Shown piece after piece: positions 10,253 to 21,795 of a stretch of DNA of 64,000 bases (position 1 is the first letter of the stretch; every line of letters starts with the position of its first letter). Source of the stretch: Beverwykella pulmonaria (taxonomy: Eukaryota > Ascomycota > Dothideomycetes > Pleosporales > Melanommataceae); the NCBI GenBank assembly GCA_001599595.1, contig BCHH01000014.1, positions 398,355-462,354 of the forward strand, written 5' to 3'. The notes beneath the pieces were generated by a model. That model was not told where the DNA came from. It ran no database searches and saw only the letters and a program-made list of their open reading frames with translations. Made by a program: the position numbers and the translations under genes.

Positions 10253-12394
10253 ATGCCACAGAATCTGAGTTCACGGCCTGGCGTATCCCCACCACACTCA
10301 TGTCATCACTGCAGCAGCTTCATCATCTATCTCCACGATGAAGGTGGTGAGACTGATATCGATAAGCCCATCTGGCACGCTCCAAACCCTAGCCAATTCC
10401 GCCTTGCGGAAAGGCTCTTCGATTCTGATCTTTCTCGCGAAAAGCCTGCCAATGAATATCGGGAATTCTTCCGAATCACAGATGGCATCTCCTTCTTCCA
10501 CGTGACTTTGGGCGATCTGGACAGGTCCGCACGAGATGACTGTGTCCTCTCGAGGCATATCTTGAGGTGTCTGATGAAGGACGACTTCCGCCCTGAGAGC
10601 TTCGCCATCGGTACCAAAATGACAACTCCTTATAGCGTCGAGCTCGGCATCTTGGATCTTGATAGCTTGACCTGGGAAATGCTGCTTGGGGAAGAGGACG
10701 ACAAATGTCCTGATAATACCTACTCTCTGTTGGCTTTCCGAGAGGACCCCGCTTCATCGGTCGTTGATAATCATCCTGTTAATCCATTTCCGGGATCTGC
10801 TGCCGCTCTAAATCATGCAAAACAGTGGCTTCATACTTGTTCGCAGCAACACGATACGTGTCAGCAGCCGAACCAAGATTTCATGCCAACGAGGCTTGTT
10901 GAGATTCTGAAACCAAGAGGGCATATCTCCTGCCGTTTACGAGAGACAAAACCAGGTGATTGTGATCCATACGCCGCACTATCCTACTGTTGGGGTGGCG
11001 ACCAAACATTCAAGACCACGCTTCAAACACTCCCAAGCTACAAAGAGGAAATACTACCAGAAAGTTTGCCACGAGGCCTCCAAGATGCAATATTCGTGGC
11101 CGCACAACTTGACCTCAAGTACATCTGGATCGATGCGCTCTGTATCATCCAAGACTCCATTGAGGATAAGTCAATTGAAATAGGGCAAATGGCAAAGGTT
11201 TACGGCAATGCAACGGTCACAATAGCTGCCACAAGATCAAGCGCCGTATGGGATGGGTTTCTTGGCGAGCGTAAGCCCCTTGGAGTTGATTTACCAGATA
11301 TGGTGTTCGAACTCCCATGCCATCGTGCAGGCGAAGCTTTAGGCAAGGTCATCCTTGTCCCTATTGCATTCGAAGCCACAGACCCGCTTGACTCAAGAGC
11401 GTGGACCTTCCAAGAACGCGTTCTATCTGATCGGGTGCTCGATTTTGGTACTCTGCGTACACAGTGGAGTTGTCGGACAAAAACCCTGGGCATAGGCTTC
11501 AGTGATGGATGGAGCAACAAGCCCATTCAGAAAGCCTATGGCTCGTTTGATCTAGATTCAGAAGTTATTTCCGGCTTGATTGCCGCAAAGTACAATCCGG
11601 AAGAGATGCTTCGATTTTGGATGAGGATTGTGGAGGGATTCACAAATCGTGCACTGAGCTTTTCATCCGACAAACTTCCCGCGATTGCTGGATTAGCGGA
11701 TCGCTTCGGATCGATTATGAAAGCAGAATACTTCGCAGGTATCTGGAGGCCGGGCATGCCTGCGTCGCTCATGTGGTCGTCGGGGAGACCTGAGGTACGG
11801 GCCTCGCGAGATCAAATTGCTGCACCTAGTTGGTCTTGGGCTTCGATTATCGGACCCATACGATTTGACCGAATGTATACAAATGGAGATGAAAGTATCC
11901 GGTACGAAGTTCAGATCTTGGACTGCCGAGTGAAACTCGTAGATGAGCGATCACCTTATGGCGCCGTGGATTCTGGAGAGCTCACAATACAAGCTCATAC
12001 CCAGCGCGCTACTTGGGTGCAAGAAAGCAAGTACGGAACCTTCGATACGCTCCTTGCCACGGATGAGGGAATTCCAATGCATCCTGAGGCCTTCGATATA
12101 GGCTTTGGGGTAGGTGGGAGTGTTGGCATCCACTTCATTCCTGATGCACTGGAGAATGAGTTTATCGAAAATGCGGCAAGTAGGATTGACGTCTCCCTTG
12201 CACTTTGTGGCAGTATTATGTCTTCTGAGGGCAGTGGGCTGCATTCCACACTATTTGGTTTGGTGTTGCGCATTGAGGCAGGAGGTAGATATTCGCGAGT
12301 TGGTATGTTCAAAAAGACTATGGATACCAGGAATTTTGCGAACTACTGCCAATGGTTCCGTAAAGGTGACCTAGATATCTTAGTGATTGCCTAG
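10253..12394 (+). CDS. HET-domain protein
   Basis: One exon, 713 residues. ATG at 10253 is the first in the frame and is followed by MPQNLSSRPGVSPPHSCHHC, a Cys/His N-terminus common in this family. From about residue 240 come the three signature blocks of the heterokaryon-incompatibility domain: YAALSYCWGG, then LDLKYIWIDALCIIQDS, then MAKVYGNATVTIAA, followed by SRAWTFQERVLS. HET proteins trigger cell death or other responses after fusion of unlike hyphae, usually together with a partner allele; many family members are of unknown role. The first 230 residues and the C-terminal 300 match no domain I can name. There is no NACHT, WD or ankyrin partner module here. Cytosolic, no membrane segments. 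Confidence 0.92.
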   Translation: MPQNLSSRPGVSPPHSCHHCSSFIIYLHDEGGETDIDKPIWHAPNPSQFRLAERLFDSDLSREKPANEYREFFRITDGISFFHVTLGDLDRSARDDCVLSRHILRCLMKDDFRPESFAIGTKMTTPYSVELGILDLDSLTWEMLLGEEDDKCPDNTYSLLAFREDPASSVVDNHPVNPFPGSAAALNHAKQWLHTCSQQHDTCQQPNQDFMPTRLVEILKPRGHISCRLRETKPGDCDPYAALSYCWGGDQTFKTTLQTLPSYKEEILPESLPRGLQDAIFVAAQLDLKYIWIDALCIIQDSIEDKSIEIGQMAKVYGNATVTIAATRSSAVWDGFLGERKPLGVDLPDMVFELPCHRAGEALGKVILVPIAFEATDPLDSRAWTFQERVLSDRVLDFGTLRTQWSCRTKTLGIGFSDGWSNKPIQKAYGSFDLDSEVISGLIAAKYNPEEMLRFWMRIVEGFTNRALSFSSDKLPAIAGLADRFGSIMKAEYFAGIWRPGMPASLMWSSGRPEVRASRDQIAAPSWSWASIIGPIRFDRMYTNGDESIRYEVQILDCRVKLVDERSPYGAVDSGELTIQAHTQRATWVQESKYGTFDTLLATDEGIPMHPEAFDIGFGVGGSVGIHFIPDALENEFIENAASRIDVSLALCGSIMSSEGSGLHSTLFGLVLRIEAGGRYSRVGMFKKTMDTRNFANYCQWFRKGDLDILVIA

Positions 12395-13138
12395 AGATAG
12401 GAAGTCATAATATATTCTTGATGAATGCATGTATCAATCAAACAGTGGACGAGATATTAACATCAGACAATGTCGGATCACTGGAATCGTGTCCACAGGA
12501 AATGTCATAGGAATGTTAATTTCTGGTGAGGGCTTACTCGACCTTATAACACTCCAGCTCCCCTGACTTCTTATCAGTACTACTGTAAGCAGGAGTGTGG
12601 GAGAAAGAGTATCAAGATGTGTATTCTGTGTGAAGTATGTACAGCTGATATATATGATGGACTGATTAGTCAGTGGCACATCCACGTGACGGTATGGTGT
12701 CCAGGGCTTACAACTACTAATGCTCGGATCTATCAATGGCACGAGGCACAGAAATAGATCTTGTGGAATTTAAGTACTCTCCAAGTTGCATGAGCATGAT
12801 ATGATGTGGGCAGATTGCATATCTCATCTCCTCTGAGCATTTTAGATTCCCGTTCATCTGGAAATATCTGGGCAATACCTTAATGTGTAGTAGCGTAGTT
12901 ATACTGTGCCCGAGTCCGATCTCAAAAGCGTTTAAATATATCCTTCTAGTCTATATTCATGTCGTTTTTATCGGTGACGATTCAGGTGATATTTTTTGTT
13001 GTCAGGGAGAAGTCGAGTATTCATCACCATGGGACAATTGGGGTGTAAAGCCCGCTGCTGGTCGCTCGACAAAGGATAAAAACTCATCTCGACCACCAGC
13101 TTCCACACCAGATCATTACATCTCGAATTTAGTTTACC
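12395..13138. other. Intergenic with solo LTR-like element
   Basis: About 740 bp holding the 129-bp repeat at 12584-12712 and otherwise nothing recognisable. The last 200 bp should be the promoter of the secreted-protein gene at 13139. Confidence 0.5.
12584..12712 (-). mobile_element. Solo LTR-like element, copy 1, with 5-bp TSD
   Basis: A 129-bp unit that reads TGTAAGCCCTGGACACC on the minus strand from 12712 and ends GCTTACA at 12584. The ends are TG...CA with a 7-bp terminal inverted repeat. It is flanked on both sides by ACTAC (12579-12583 and 12713-12717), a perfect 5-bp target duplication. It shares its body with copies at 20903, 32059 and 42674. The size and 5-bp duplication fit a very short LTR left by recombination; a non-autonomous inverted-repeat element is the alternative. 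Confidence 0.85.
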
Positions 13139-14256
13139 ATGCCTTCTGCATACTCTCTCAGCATTTTCGCAGGCCTCGCTTCTATGGCCATCGCACAAGA
13201 CCCATTTTACATGTGCACCGACACCAAGTGCGAGCAGTGTCCTTCATCAGTCGCCAGCACCGGCACTGGGTATCCCAACTGTGTCGTCTACAACTCAGAA
13301 GATGTATTCGCTAATCAAGGATACGAAGGATCAGAGGGAGGGTGAGTATTAGATCATCTATGAATGAATCCCTAAATGAACATGGCTAACACCAGTTTTA
13401 TCAACTTGCAGAGGCTACAACGTCTACTTCGATGTTCAAGCACACGACACCGGCTGTGCAACCATCATCAAAACTCCAGCCGGCACCGATCTTGCCGGCT
13501 GTGGTTCCGCCTACGCCTCTTTCAAGCAGCCCGCTTGCGCTTTTCTGGCCCTCGAGCAGACCTTCATGGTTCAAACCTACTGCGGCAATGCTTGTGACGA
13601 CGCCGGCGGAAAGGTGATCCGCGGCATTGGTAAAACTCGCTCAGTATCCATCGGTGGGAGCGGCGGCCTCCTGCTCAACGATGTTAACGGCACTACCATC
13701 GAGCCGATGGAGATCGGCCCACCACGACAGGTTGCTAGTGCGCGAAATTCTAAACGCCAGGGCAAACAGCTCAATCTAAAGCATGTTATTCATAAGCGTG
13801 GCTGTACTAAGAACAGCTGGCAAGGCGGCGAAGTCCTTACCAAGCCTGCCGATAATGTTCAGATCATGCTGAATTCTGCCGTGGAGGCACAGCAGGATCG
13901 TCAGTCACCGTCACCACCGAACGCAGTCAAAGCTACACTAGTTCTATGAGCCTCGGAATCAGCGACATCATCAGTTTAGGAGTAAGCGCCGAGTTCATTG
14001 AATCGTACAGCACCAGTAAGGCTGTGCAAGTCGACATCCCTGTTGGACAATCTGGAAAGCTCGGGTTCACAGCTACGCTGTACTGCAGCACTGGAAAGGG
14101 GCAGTGCGATGTCGGAGAGGTAGAGGGAGAGGTTTGCTGTAAGTATTGTACAGTGTGTAACACAAATTTGAGCAATAAGTTGACCATTTTTCAGGGCCTC
14201 AGAAGGGACCCGATGGAGATGTGGCAGGGACTTACCGTGTCATAATTGAGTCCTAA
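13139..14256 (+). pseudogene. Secreted protein of conserved fungal family, frameshifted
   Basis: Exon 1 (13139-13341) encodes a signal peptide (about residues 1-20) and a Cys-rich start; exon 2 begins at 13412 with GYNVYFDV and continues in frame to a stop at about 13950. The family-like sequence, however, resumes in another frame from about 13890 (TVTTERSQSYTSSMS) and runs to 14138, then a 56-bp intron, then 14195-14256 ending RVIIES. No splice site bridges 13880-13900 in frame, so a one- or two-base indel near 13884 most likely breaks the gene. A base-calling error is the other option. Two Lys-Arg sites near the middle suggest Kex2 processing. The C-terminal Ser/Thr-rich strand pattern faintly recalls beta-pore-forming proteins, but I cannot support that assignment. 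Confidence 0.6.
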
Positions 14257-14606
14257 AGCTATGTGAAGTTGAGAAGTGATGGGATTCAGCATATCTATTA
14301 GGGTAGCCAAGGTATATAACAAGGGTTGGAGTGTTCGATTTCTACCTTCCCCTCTCCCTGCTGCTCTAAGGCTACGCTCGCACATCGCACATGTTCATAA
14401 GAGAGTTGAATGAGTCATACGGATTCTTTAGGTGACGAGGATGCGGAATAAGTCACACGTGGTTTAAAATATAGCAACAAGCAATAGAAAGTAATGGAGA
14501 ACCCAAATGGTTGAAGTTATGTGGAGTTAAGGCTACTTGGCTTTGACGTTGAGGTAGTCGACTTTGACATGAGTGCTGGCGATGATGTGGTAATATAGAA
14601 CAATAT
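14257..14606. other. Intergenic, convergent gene ends
   Basis: 350 bp between two converging genes. No feature seen. Confidence 0.5.
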
Positions 14607-15144
14607 CTAAGAAACGATTTTCCAGACTTGCTCCCTATGATCTTGGGTCAACTGATTACCATCGGCTGCCGCAATCATGCGCGTTCCATCACTGAATGAC
14701 AATGTCAACACCCAATTAAATCGCCAGGTGTCATTCCCATTCGGGTCAAGGCGTAAAGTGACCGATCCAGCCTGCAACGCCGCTCTCGTGCTCGGATTGA
14801 AAATGTCAAGCCCGAATGGTCCGTTATTCGTATTGTCATGGAAAACGCCAAAATTCGAATCGGTTCTGGCTGCGATGATTTTTGCCCCATCTTTAACAGT
14901 AATGGTTAGATGACTGTCGCCATCTTTGTCTTCGTCGTTGGTGTGAAAGGAGATGCTGGCAGAAGTGAGAGTTGCAGTTGCTTGACGCGCAGTTACCTGT
15001 ACTTTTTGTTAACATTGCCTATATTTCTGGGCCGAGGGCACTCACATCCCCACGCTTTTCCAAGTCGCTAACTTGGTATTCGGTTGGAAGGGCTGTTGCG
15101 ATCCCCGCGACATATAGTAAAGTTATGACACTGAAGAAACGCAT
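14607..15144 (-). CDS. Small secreted protein, unknown family
   Basis: Two exons (15046-15144 and 14607-14996), 162 residues. Residues 1-19 form a signal peptide ending ATA-LP, and a Lys-Arg dipeptide at residues 30-31 sits just before the intron, so the mature chain may start near residue 32. The mature part has no cysteines and alternates beta-strand-like stretches, with an acidic NDEDKDGDSHLTITVKDG segment that resembles a calcium-binding loop and a later FGLDIFNPSTRAAL. This looks like a small beta-sandwich protein. No named domain recognised. The 49-bp intron has standard GTGAGT and CAG ends. A TATATAA lies 107 bp upstream. It could be an effector or wall protein. Confidence 0.68.
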
Positions 15145-16384
15145 GGTGGATGGTATTGAATTAACGGAAGGGCTGTGCGTATTTTCTTTGGTTAGGGGAT
15201 TGACAGACTGGTCGTTGCTAATGATTTCGATTTCCAGAGGAAATAGCTACTTATATACTCTATTCTAGTACTACTAGAAGCTTCGTTCGTTTTTGAATGA
15301 ATGTCATACTCGTATTAACTCCCCACTTCTTCTCAATATTGTTCCTTTAAGGTACTTGTCGATAGCCCGAAAGTCTGGCTTACTGGAATCGACAATGCGT
15401 TTACCTCTGCATATACGACATTACTTTCCTATTAAAATTGTATCATTTTCCAAATGCAGAAGTTAATTCGGCAGCTAGTAAACAGTTATACGCGGTGTGG
15501 AGGTCATTCCACACGGTTTCGCCGTCATTGATCCCGTAAAAATAAATTGACCCCTTCAGCCTCACTGCAGGGTTACCTTGTGAAGGAATTGTAAGCTTCA
15601 GTCCAATGATACACCGATTGGTGCAAGCCCCGCTCGACGAACAGGGGTCATCATATAACCATAATGAAGCATTTGAATATAATGCGATTAGGCCAATTTT
15701 AGGAAGCTCGTAAAAAGAGCCACGGGAAGATTATATTCCGCGTGCTGTTAATGTTGTGTTGTAGTCTGACAGCACATCTTCAGCATCACCCTCACTACAG
15801 CTATAGTTCCACTGTCCCGGTCCGGTGACTTGACACTTTTGCCGTATGTTCTGCGTGGGCCCAACCTGACAATTTCGCCTGCTGTCAAGTGAAGTGTACA
15901 AGATGCGGCTTTGTATGGCCGCTTTCAATTAGAGAACGTACTTCGTCCTCGAGTTTAGTCCTAATTTTAAATCGACTCTCCCGATTCATACTTCCATTGT
16001 TCACAACCGCATTTTGTCAATACGACCATACACTACGAACCGGGCTTACGAGGCTGTACCTGGGGGGGTTTGAATAAGCTCAAGCTTAGGTCCGTTGTGT
16101 CAAAAGGGAAGATGGTGAGTGGGCTATGATTTTGTTGCAGATGATGCCGACTCTAAGAAGGGTAAGTAAAGAAAAGAAGCCTCTTTTTGCACGCATAGGA
16201 AATATTAAAAGTCACAGTCTGAAGGCTTATTGTCTTGGTAATGTCGTACATTCATTAGGATGGATGATTGGTGATGATAAAGGAACATGCCCGCATATGC
16301 CGCGCTATTCAGTATTTTTCGGTCTCCTGTCTCTATACGCTAGCAGCTGCGAACGAAGCCAGCGCAGTAGTTCGCGTTACGGCA
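15145..16384. other. Intergenic, possible Cys-rich remnant
   Basis: 1.2 kb without an intact gene. On the minus strand at 15731-15880 an open stretch has evenly spaced cysteines (CQVGPTQ, KCQVTGPG, NYSCSEGD), which may be the last exon of a lost small secreted protein. It has no ATG and no clear upstream exon. A 7-bp hairpin GTGTGGA/TCCACAC lies near 15495. Confidence 0.4.
15251..15257 (-). promoter_or_regulatory. TATA box of small secreted protein gene
   Basis: TATATAA on the minus strand, 107 bp before the ATG at 15144. Confidence 0.45.
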
Positions 16385-18611
16385 ATGGCTTACAACCCAG
16401 GTGTATCCTTCTTTATCCCAATCCACGAACTTGATCCATCAAAACAAAGCCAGTGCATAATTTTCACCCAGAAAGGCGCAAGACGTCGATAGACTTGTCA
16501 AGAACGCGACAACAGACGGGCAGTCGAACTTCACCAAACTATCGTTGCACCTTTAAGTGAGAGTGTTGATCTCGATCTACTCCAAGTGTATGTCTTGTGC
16601 AATTGCTGCAGATCAGGCCGAGCTCAACATCGAGATCGCATAGAGGACATTGATCTTTTGATACCACTAGCCAAGCGATGGCAAGATGAGATCCAGGGAC
16701 AGGCTGCCGAACAATCTAATCTTACAACCGCCGTACCAACAGTTGGGGAACGTATTCTTACCCGCGAAGCTTATGCCACTCCAGCTACGTCAACTCTTAG
16801 TCACACTACAACACCCTATACCCCTTCCTCTAGCCCACCCTACTCATCCAATAGCCGAACGTCATTTAGTGAAAGCGCAACACTCCAAATCTGGCGCGAG
16901 CTCAACATCCTACCAACATAGCTCCCCGATAGCTACAAGTACTACTGAATTCGCATCTCAACCCTTTGGAAGCGAATCGCGTTACGATCTCCGTCCTCGC
17001 GAAGCTAATATCTCCGCAAACTCCATCTCAGTTCTATATACGTCTGCCTCCCAGGCCTCCTTAGCTGAGTTCCGTCCCCACATAACAGAGCCCCTTCTTA
17101 GCGATTCTGTCTCATGGAAAATCCTCGAACCTCTTGAGGACCGGGACTTCGAGGCCGGCTCGCTCTATATATTCGATCGGATTTCTTCTCCGGGCCATGT
17201 CAAAATAGGATGGACCGCAAGGTCCGTCGAACGCCGTCTCGAAGACTGGTCGAAGTGCGGATACACCCCGAATCTCCTATTCAGTGTGCACCGCGTCCCG
17301 CACGCACAGCGGGCTGAGACCCTCACTCACCACGAGCTGATTAAGGAATAGCGCCGGGAGCGGATGTGCAAGGCTAAATGGTGTCGGAAGAGCCATCGGG
17401 AGTGGTTCCAGATCAGTGAGGAAAGAGCCGTGCAGGTGCTAGGTGAATGGGCAGATTTTATTAAAAAGGCTGAGCTATATAACCTGGAAGGTTTATTGAA
17501 AACATAGTGGAAGGAAATCGTAGGGATGATGGATGGGATTGGGGAGACGGTCACGGCGAAAAGACTATTGGAGCACTATAAAGCGACCCTCATTAATGAG
17601 GCGGTAGGCTTGGGATATGTGTTGAAAATTGAAGAGCGGGAAGGCTTTGGATATGACCAGAAGGTAGGAGGCTTAGAGGGCCTTAAGGATGCATTGGTGC
17701 GCGTGGATTCGATACGGATCGAGCAGCAGGCGTTGCCCCTACATATCCCGCCGCTGGAAATATTCCTCCCTAAAGTGGAAAAACAGCCCAAGAGAGACTC
17801 ATTGTTCAAAGAAAATCCATCACCAACAACCGAACTACTTTTTAATAACAAATCGCTGTCCAGAACACGGTTCCTTATTCCAGTCGAGCCGCTGTCCAAA
17901 ATCGAGCTATTTTCGAAGAATGGGCTACCGTTTATGAATGAATTGCCGTTTAAGACAGAGGCACTACCCGAAAGCAAGTCACTACATGACGAAATATTAG
18001 CATCAAAGAAAACACCAATCAATAAGGGGCTACATTTCGAACAGACACCGCTACCTTCTTACCCATCCTTCCCATCCACAACCGTCGCCGAAATCGGAAA
18101 AACGAGTGCAATAGATGTCAACTCCAACTTCAACGCCAAAATATCCGTTGTCGATACTTCATCTAACACTAAGATCAACTCGTCGGTTTCAGGGTCAGCA
18201 CCAATTTCACTCTCAGCCACAAACCTACCTCCAGCCACAACTAGTGAAAAAGCTTCTCACATGAATATCCACACCATTACCGGCACCAACACTAACTCTC
18301 AACATCTCGATCCGTCAGACTCTTCTTCTGAATCCATTCCATCGAGCTCATCAACCATATCTGCTTCCCCCAGGCCAAAAGCGGAGCTAGTATCATATCA
18401 CCCAATGCCATTGGGAACAGATGTCGTGGAAGCCCTGATCTACCCGAGCACTGGCAATCAAGAGGAAGTAACGAGACGCCCACCCCCGTCACGCAGCGTC
18501 AGCACAATGTTGAGGGGGACAGGGAAGCGGAGGCCGAGCGTGAGCTTCTCGGACGTGACAGACAGACACGTGAGAAGGACATTGAGTTTACGGATCAAGG
18601 TGGAAGCATAG
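16385..18611 (+). pseudogene. T5orf172 (GIY-YIG-like, DUF1766) protein, dead copy
   Basis: Reading starts at MAYNPGVSFFIPIHELDP (16385) and gives family-like sequence broken by TAG stops at 16490, 17349 and 17505, plus a frame change within the Ser/Thr/Pro-rich stretch at about 16690-16920. After each stop the same protein continues: NRRAVELHQT after the first, RRERMCKAKW after the second, WKEIVGMMDG after the third. The domain core is GSLYIFDR, GHVKIGWTARSVERRL and SHREWFQI, the T5orf172 fold found in fungal DUF1766 proteins and phages, probably nuclease-derived. Each TAG could come from CAG or TGG by one transition, as expected from RIP-like decay. The tail from 17526 to 18611 is still open for 361 codons, so decay is recent. 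Confidence 0.82.
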
Positions 18612-19575
18612 TTATAGGAAACGAAACGGGGACGGGACCGGATGGATGGGATGAAGAAGAAACGCTAGTAGAGGACCAGGCACAAATATCTTTGGGGATG
18701 ATGGCTTTGAAAATTTTTGACGGGCTTTGCAAAGAAATTTCTACCCATGAAACAAATACGGTTCCGAAAAGGCCGAATGAACTGAAGGTGTTGGCGAGTA
18801 AAGGACCGCCAGCTGTCGAGTGTGTTTCGCAGGCGTGAGCGCGGCTTTTCTCTTCTTTGGTTCTGTATTTACTACCATTTAGACCGCTTATAGATATCTC
18901 GAACCACCTTTGGGACAATTAGCATCCCACTAGTTCGTGTGAAGAGTAGCTAAGGTTCCGATTCTAGCCTAGCCTATGCGTGACTTCCGCTTGGCCCCCA
19001 TTTTGGCTCCTGCTGTGATCCTCACCCAAGTGCCCGGTTCTAGATGCACGCGAGGTCTAAATTGGTTACTGCTGGAGGCTATTCTCGAAACTTCTTCGCA
19101 CTCATCATAAAGCTTGCCGGCGATTGTGTGTGACTAGACACACTGACATTTATTAAGTATTCTTTAAAATTTGTAGATGCTAAATGGAACGCGATTGCCT
19201 CGCAAGACATCCTGCAGCCTCGCATCCAGCTTTCCGATTGCTCGAAACCGCAGTTCTGCGCATCTAGAATGCGTCGTGAATGTCGCTTGAATCATGTGTA
19301 GAAGCCCCTTCGAACAATCTGAGTCGGTGGCTTTTTGCTCGAATCTTCGCTGCGTTTTTGGTTTGAACATGCGCATTCGTTCATCGCATCACGCCGTCAC
19401 TTCTGCGTCTCTTCTTTCAAGAAATGCGTCCATGGATCCGCGACTTGACACTTGCAATCCTTATTTCTGTCTGCCGGTCGAACGTAAAAATTGCCACGAA
19501 GGGCATAATTCACTCTGCTTGCTGAGTCGGTTTTACGCGGCATCGTTCTAGGGGAGATGAAGCAGGATTCGAACT
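18612..19575. other. Intergenic, no gene seen
   Basis: About 960 bp following the dead T5orf172 gene. No recognisable feature; a motif near 19560 that looks like a tRNA T-arm does not fold. Confidence 0.45.
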
Positions 19576-19923
19576 TCACGATCTAACCCAAGAACCAACA
19601 ACACCGCCTTTCCATGGCAAGAACCTCAACCAACCGTCCTTCCCCTTCTTCTCATCTCTTAAACTAGCTCCAACTGTTATGTTGGCCATGTATTCTTTAT
19701 AGGCTACTTGTGCTTTCTGCATTGCCGCCTCTCTGGCCTCCGGACTCTTCAGTAGATCCACATCGTGGTCTGGGTTGCTTGCAGGTGTGTGGTCGCCGCG
19801 ATATCTTGGAGAAGTCACTGACCACCCAAAATCGCGGATCAAGAACGCTGTGGGATCCGAGTCTGATCTGGGTAGTTGTGTAGTGCCAGCGGTCGTATCC
19901 CTGGAGACTGGTGAATCCGACAT
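19576..19923 (-). CDS. Small hypothetical protein
   Basis: One exon, 115 residues, starting at the only ATG of the open frame (19923); the longer frame opens with GTG. The chain is rich in Asp, Ser and Pro at the start, then FLIRDFGWSVTSPRYRG and a helical stretch EAREAAMQKAQVAYKEYM, and ends with WLRFLPWKGG. No signal peptide, no membrane segment. I know no family name. The residue pattern (helix with small residues, Trp/Pro tail) looks coding rather than random, but there is no independent support. Confidence 0.45.
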   Translation of the reverse strand: MSDSPVSRDTTAGTTQLPRSDSDPTAFLIRDFGWSVTSPRYRGDHTPASNPDHDVDLLKSPEAREAAMQKAQVAYKEYMANITVGASLRDEKKGKDGWLRFLPWKGGVVGSWVRS

Positions 19924-20902
19924 ATTGCTGCTTCCGCGATGATGATGATGTGTGCTGGACGGCTTGAATGTGGTTGATGACTCAAGGTAAAGACTGGAGA
20001 GAGAAAGGTTAGAAGATTCAAATATTTGGCAGAAAGGGAGGTGGTGCCTAAAGGCGGATGAATGAGCTGAACTTAAGCTAGGTACAGCCACAGATTAAGC
20101 GACACGCACAATACCGGTATGGCTAGCGCAATGAGCACAATTCTCCGAAAATGACGACTGCACATCACGGTTTAGATTAAGCCCAAATCATATATTCTAA
20201 AGCTTTCCGAGCAGGAGTCCCAATTTTGCCCACCTAGTAATTGAATTGGCCAGTTATTAGGTAAATTTCTAATCATACATACCTCCAAAATCCTCCAGCA
20301 GAGAGCATACAGATGGCTTCTGTGGACTCGAAAATGAGTATCTTCATTAGTAATAGATTCGGGTTAAATGCCTGTTCCAAATAACCAGCGTATTTTCTTT
20401 TTCTGATCCATATAGCCTAGTACCTTTGAGTAATAATATGCAGCTCATCTACCGGCACAGTATTGATGTTATCTAGGCTGTAGTTCTCCAGCCACCTTCT
20501 TACAGCAAGTTGCGTACGTGCGGTTATAAAACGCTTTCGACGTCCAACTTGTAACATACGTAATTGAAGTAAGTGTTAGCCTTGCCCACTTTATTGGTGG
20601 AGTCAAGACATATACTGTCTGAAGTTGCAGCGCTGAGGCGAACCAAGCTACTTTCAGAACTTGCCAGATCCTTAATCATGTTGTCATTAATTAATGTAAG
20701 CATAATGTTACTGCAGCTCTGCTCATCTGCTGTTCTGTACATTTGGCTCTTTTTATCGCATCTCACGGAGGACATATATACGCAGGCAATACACAGGCAA
20801 TACAATCATACATAACCCTACTCATCCGTACAACTAATGTTTTCCCATCTTGGTAGAAATTTTCGAAAGTTATCCCTCACGGTTTCTGACTGGAGAAGCC
20901 TC

Positions 20903-21063
20903 TATAAGCAGGGTGTGGATGAGAGGGTATGAAGATGTGTATTGTGTGTCTTATATATATGTATGTATGTGTGTGTGTGCGTGATATGTACAACTGATGT
21001 ACATATGACGGACTGATTAGCCAGTGACATATCCACGTGACTGTCTGGTGTCCTGGGCTTATA
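20903..21063 (-). mobile_element. Solo LTR-like element, copy 2
   Basis: A 161-bp copy, longer than the others because of an inserted TA/TG microsatellite around 20950-20985. The two ends have changed from TGTAAGC/GCTTACA to TATAAGC and GCTTATA, single transitions of the type left by RIP. Flanks are GCCTC (20898-20902) and GCTTC (21064-21068), a 4-of-5 match to a 5-bp target duplication. Confidence 0.78.
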
Positions 21064-21795
21064 GCTTCACTGATATGAGTGCCCTTTCTTTCGTTCGTCA
21101 CAGTGTGCGAACTCTTCCGTGATCGCAGCGTATTGCCGACGAAACTTAGGAAAGTTACAGAGCAAATACTCTCCAAGAATTCACGTCTAGCAGCAGCAAA
21201 AACTATACCCTGGCAAGGAAATGGGTTAAGGTTCAACCCAAGGATAGTATCTAGTTGCCTTCCGTAGTAGTTGATGATTGATGATTTAGCGATATCTAGT
21301 CCCAAACAGGTTCGGCATCGAATCAAAGAGATCTTTCGAGACGATGCACCCAGAGAAGATGTAGACGAAGAAATAGGAGAGAAAATGAAGACCAAAATCG
21401 AAATGTTAGAAGAGATGCTTGAAGGACCCAAAGCCAAGACATTATGGTACAAGTGTCCGATTTGGCAAACTTCACTGGATACAATAGGATATTGTGTCAA
21501 CACGAAGATGTCACCCAGTCCTTGTTGCGACAAAACAGGAAAAGGGGCATGAGGGTCTAAGACTTGCGTGTCCGCCGGACTCTTAGAGTGATTGGGAGAC
21601 TGAAATATTCAAGACATTAAGAGGAGTAATTGGGAGGGGGGATTTATGTTCGACTATGACCTAATTATGGCAATCTCAATCGTCACATCTTCGACGCTTT
21701 CTGACGTAGGCAGACATGTAAGAAAAGTTCACTTTGATCTAAGACTCACCAGTCTAATCTTCGCCTTTAGTATACTGCATGCCCCATTAACAACG

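Noticed and set aside
16385..18611. Stop-codon readthrough or recoding at TAG codons
   Set aside because: A frame change is also needed and the TAGs have no common context; decay is simpler.
19550..19600. tRNA-like GGATTCGAACTT motif
   Set aside because: The T-stem does not pair and no anticodon or acceptor arms could be placed.
21271..21552. Glu/Lys-rich open frame
   Set aside because: No domain, no splice context, and overlapped by an equally long frame on the other strand.
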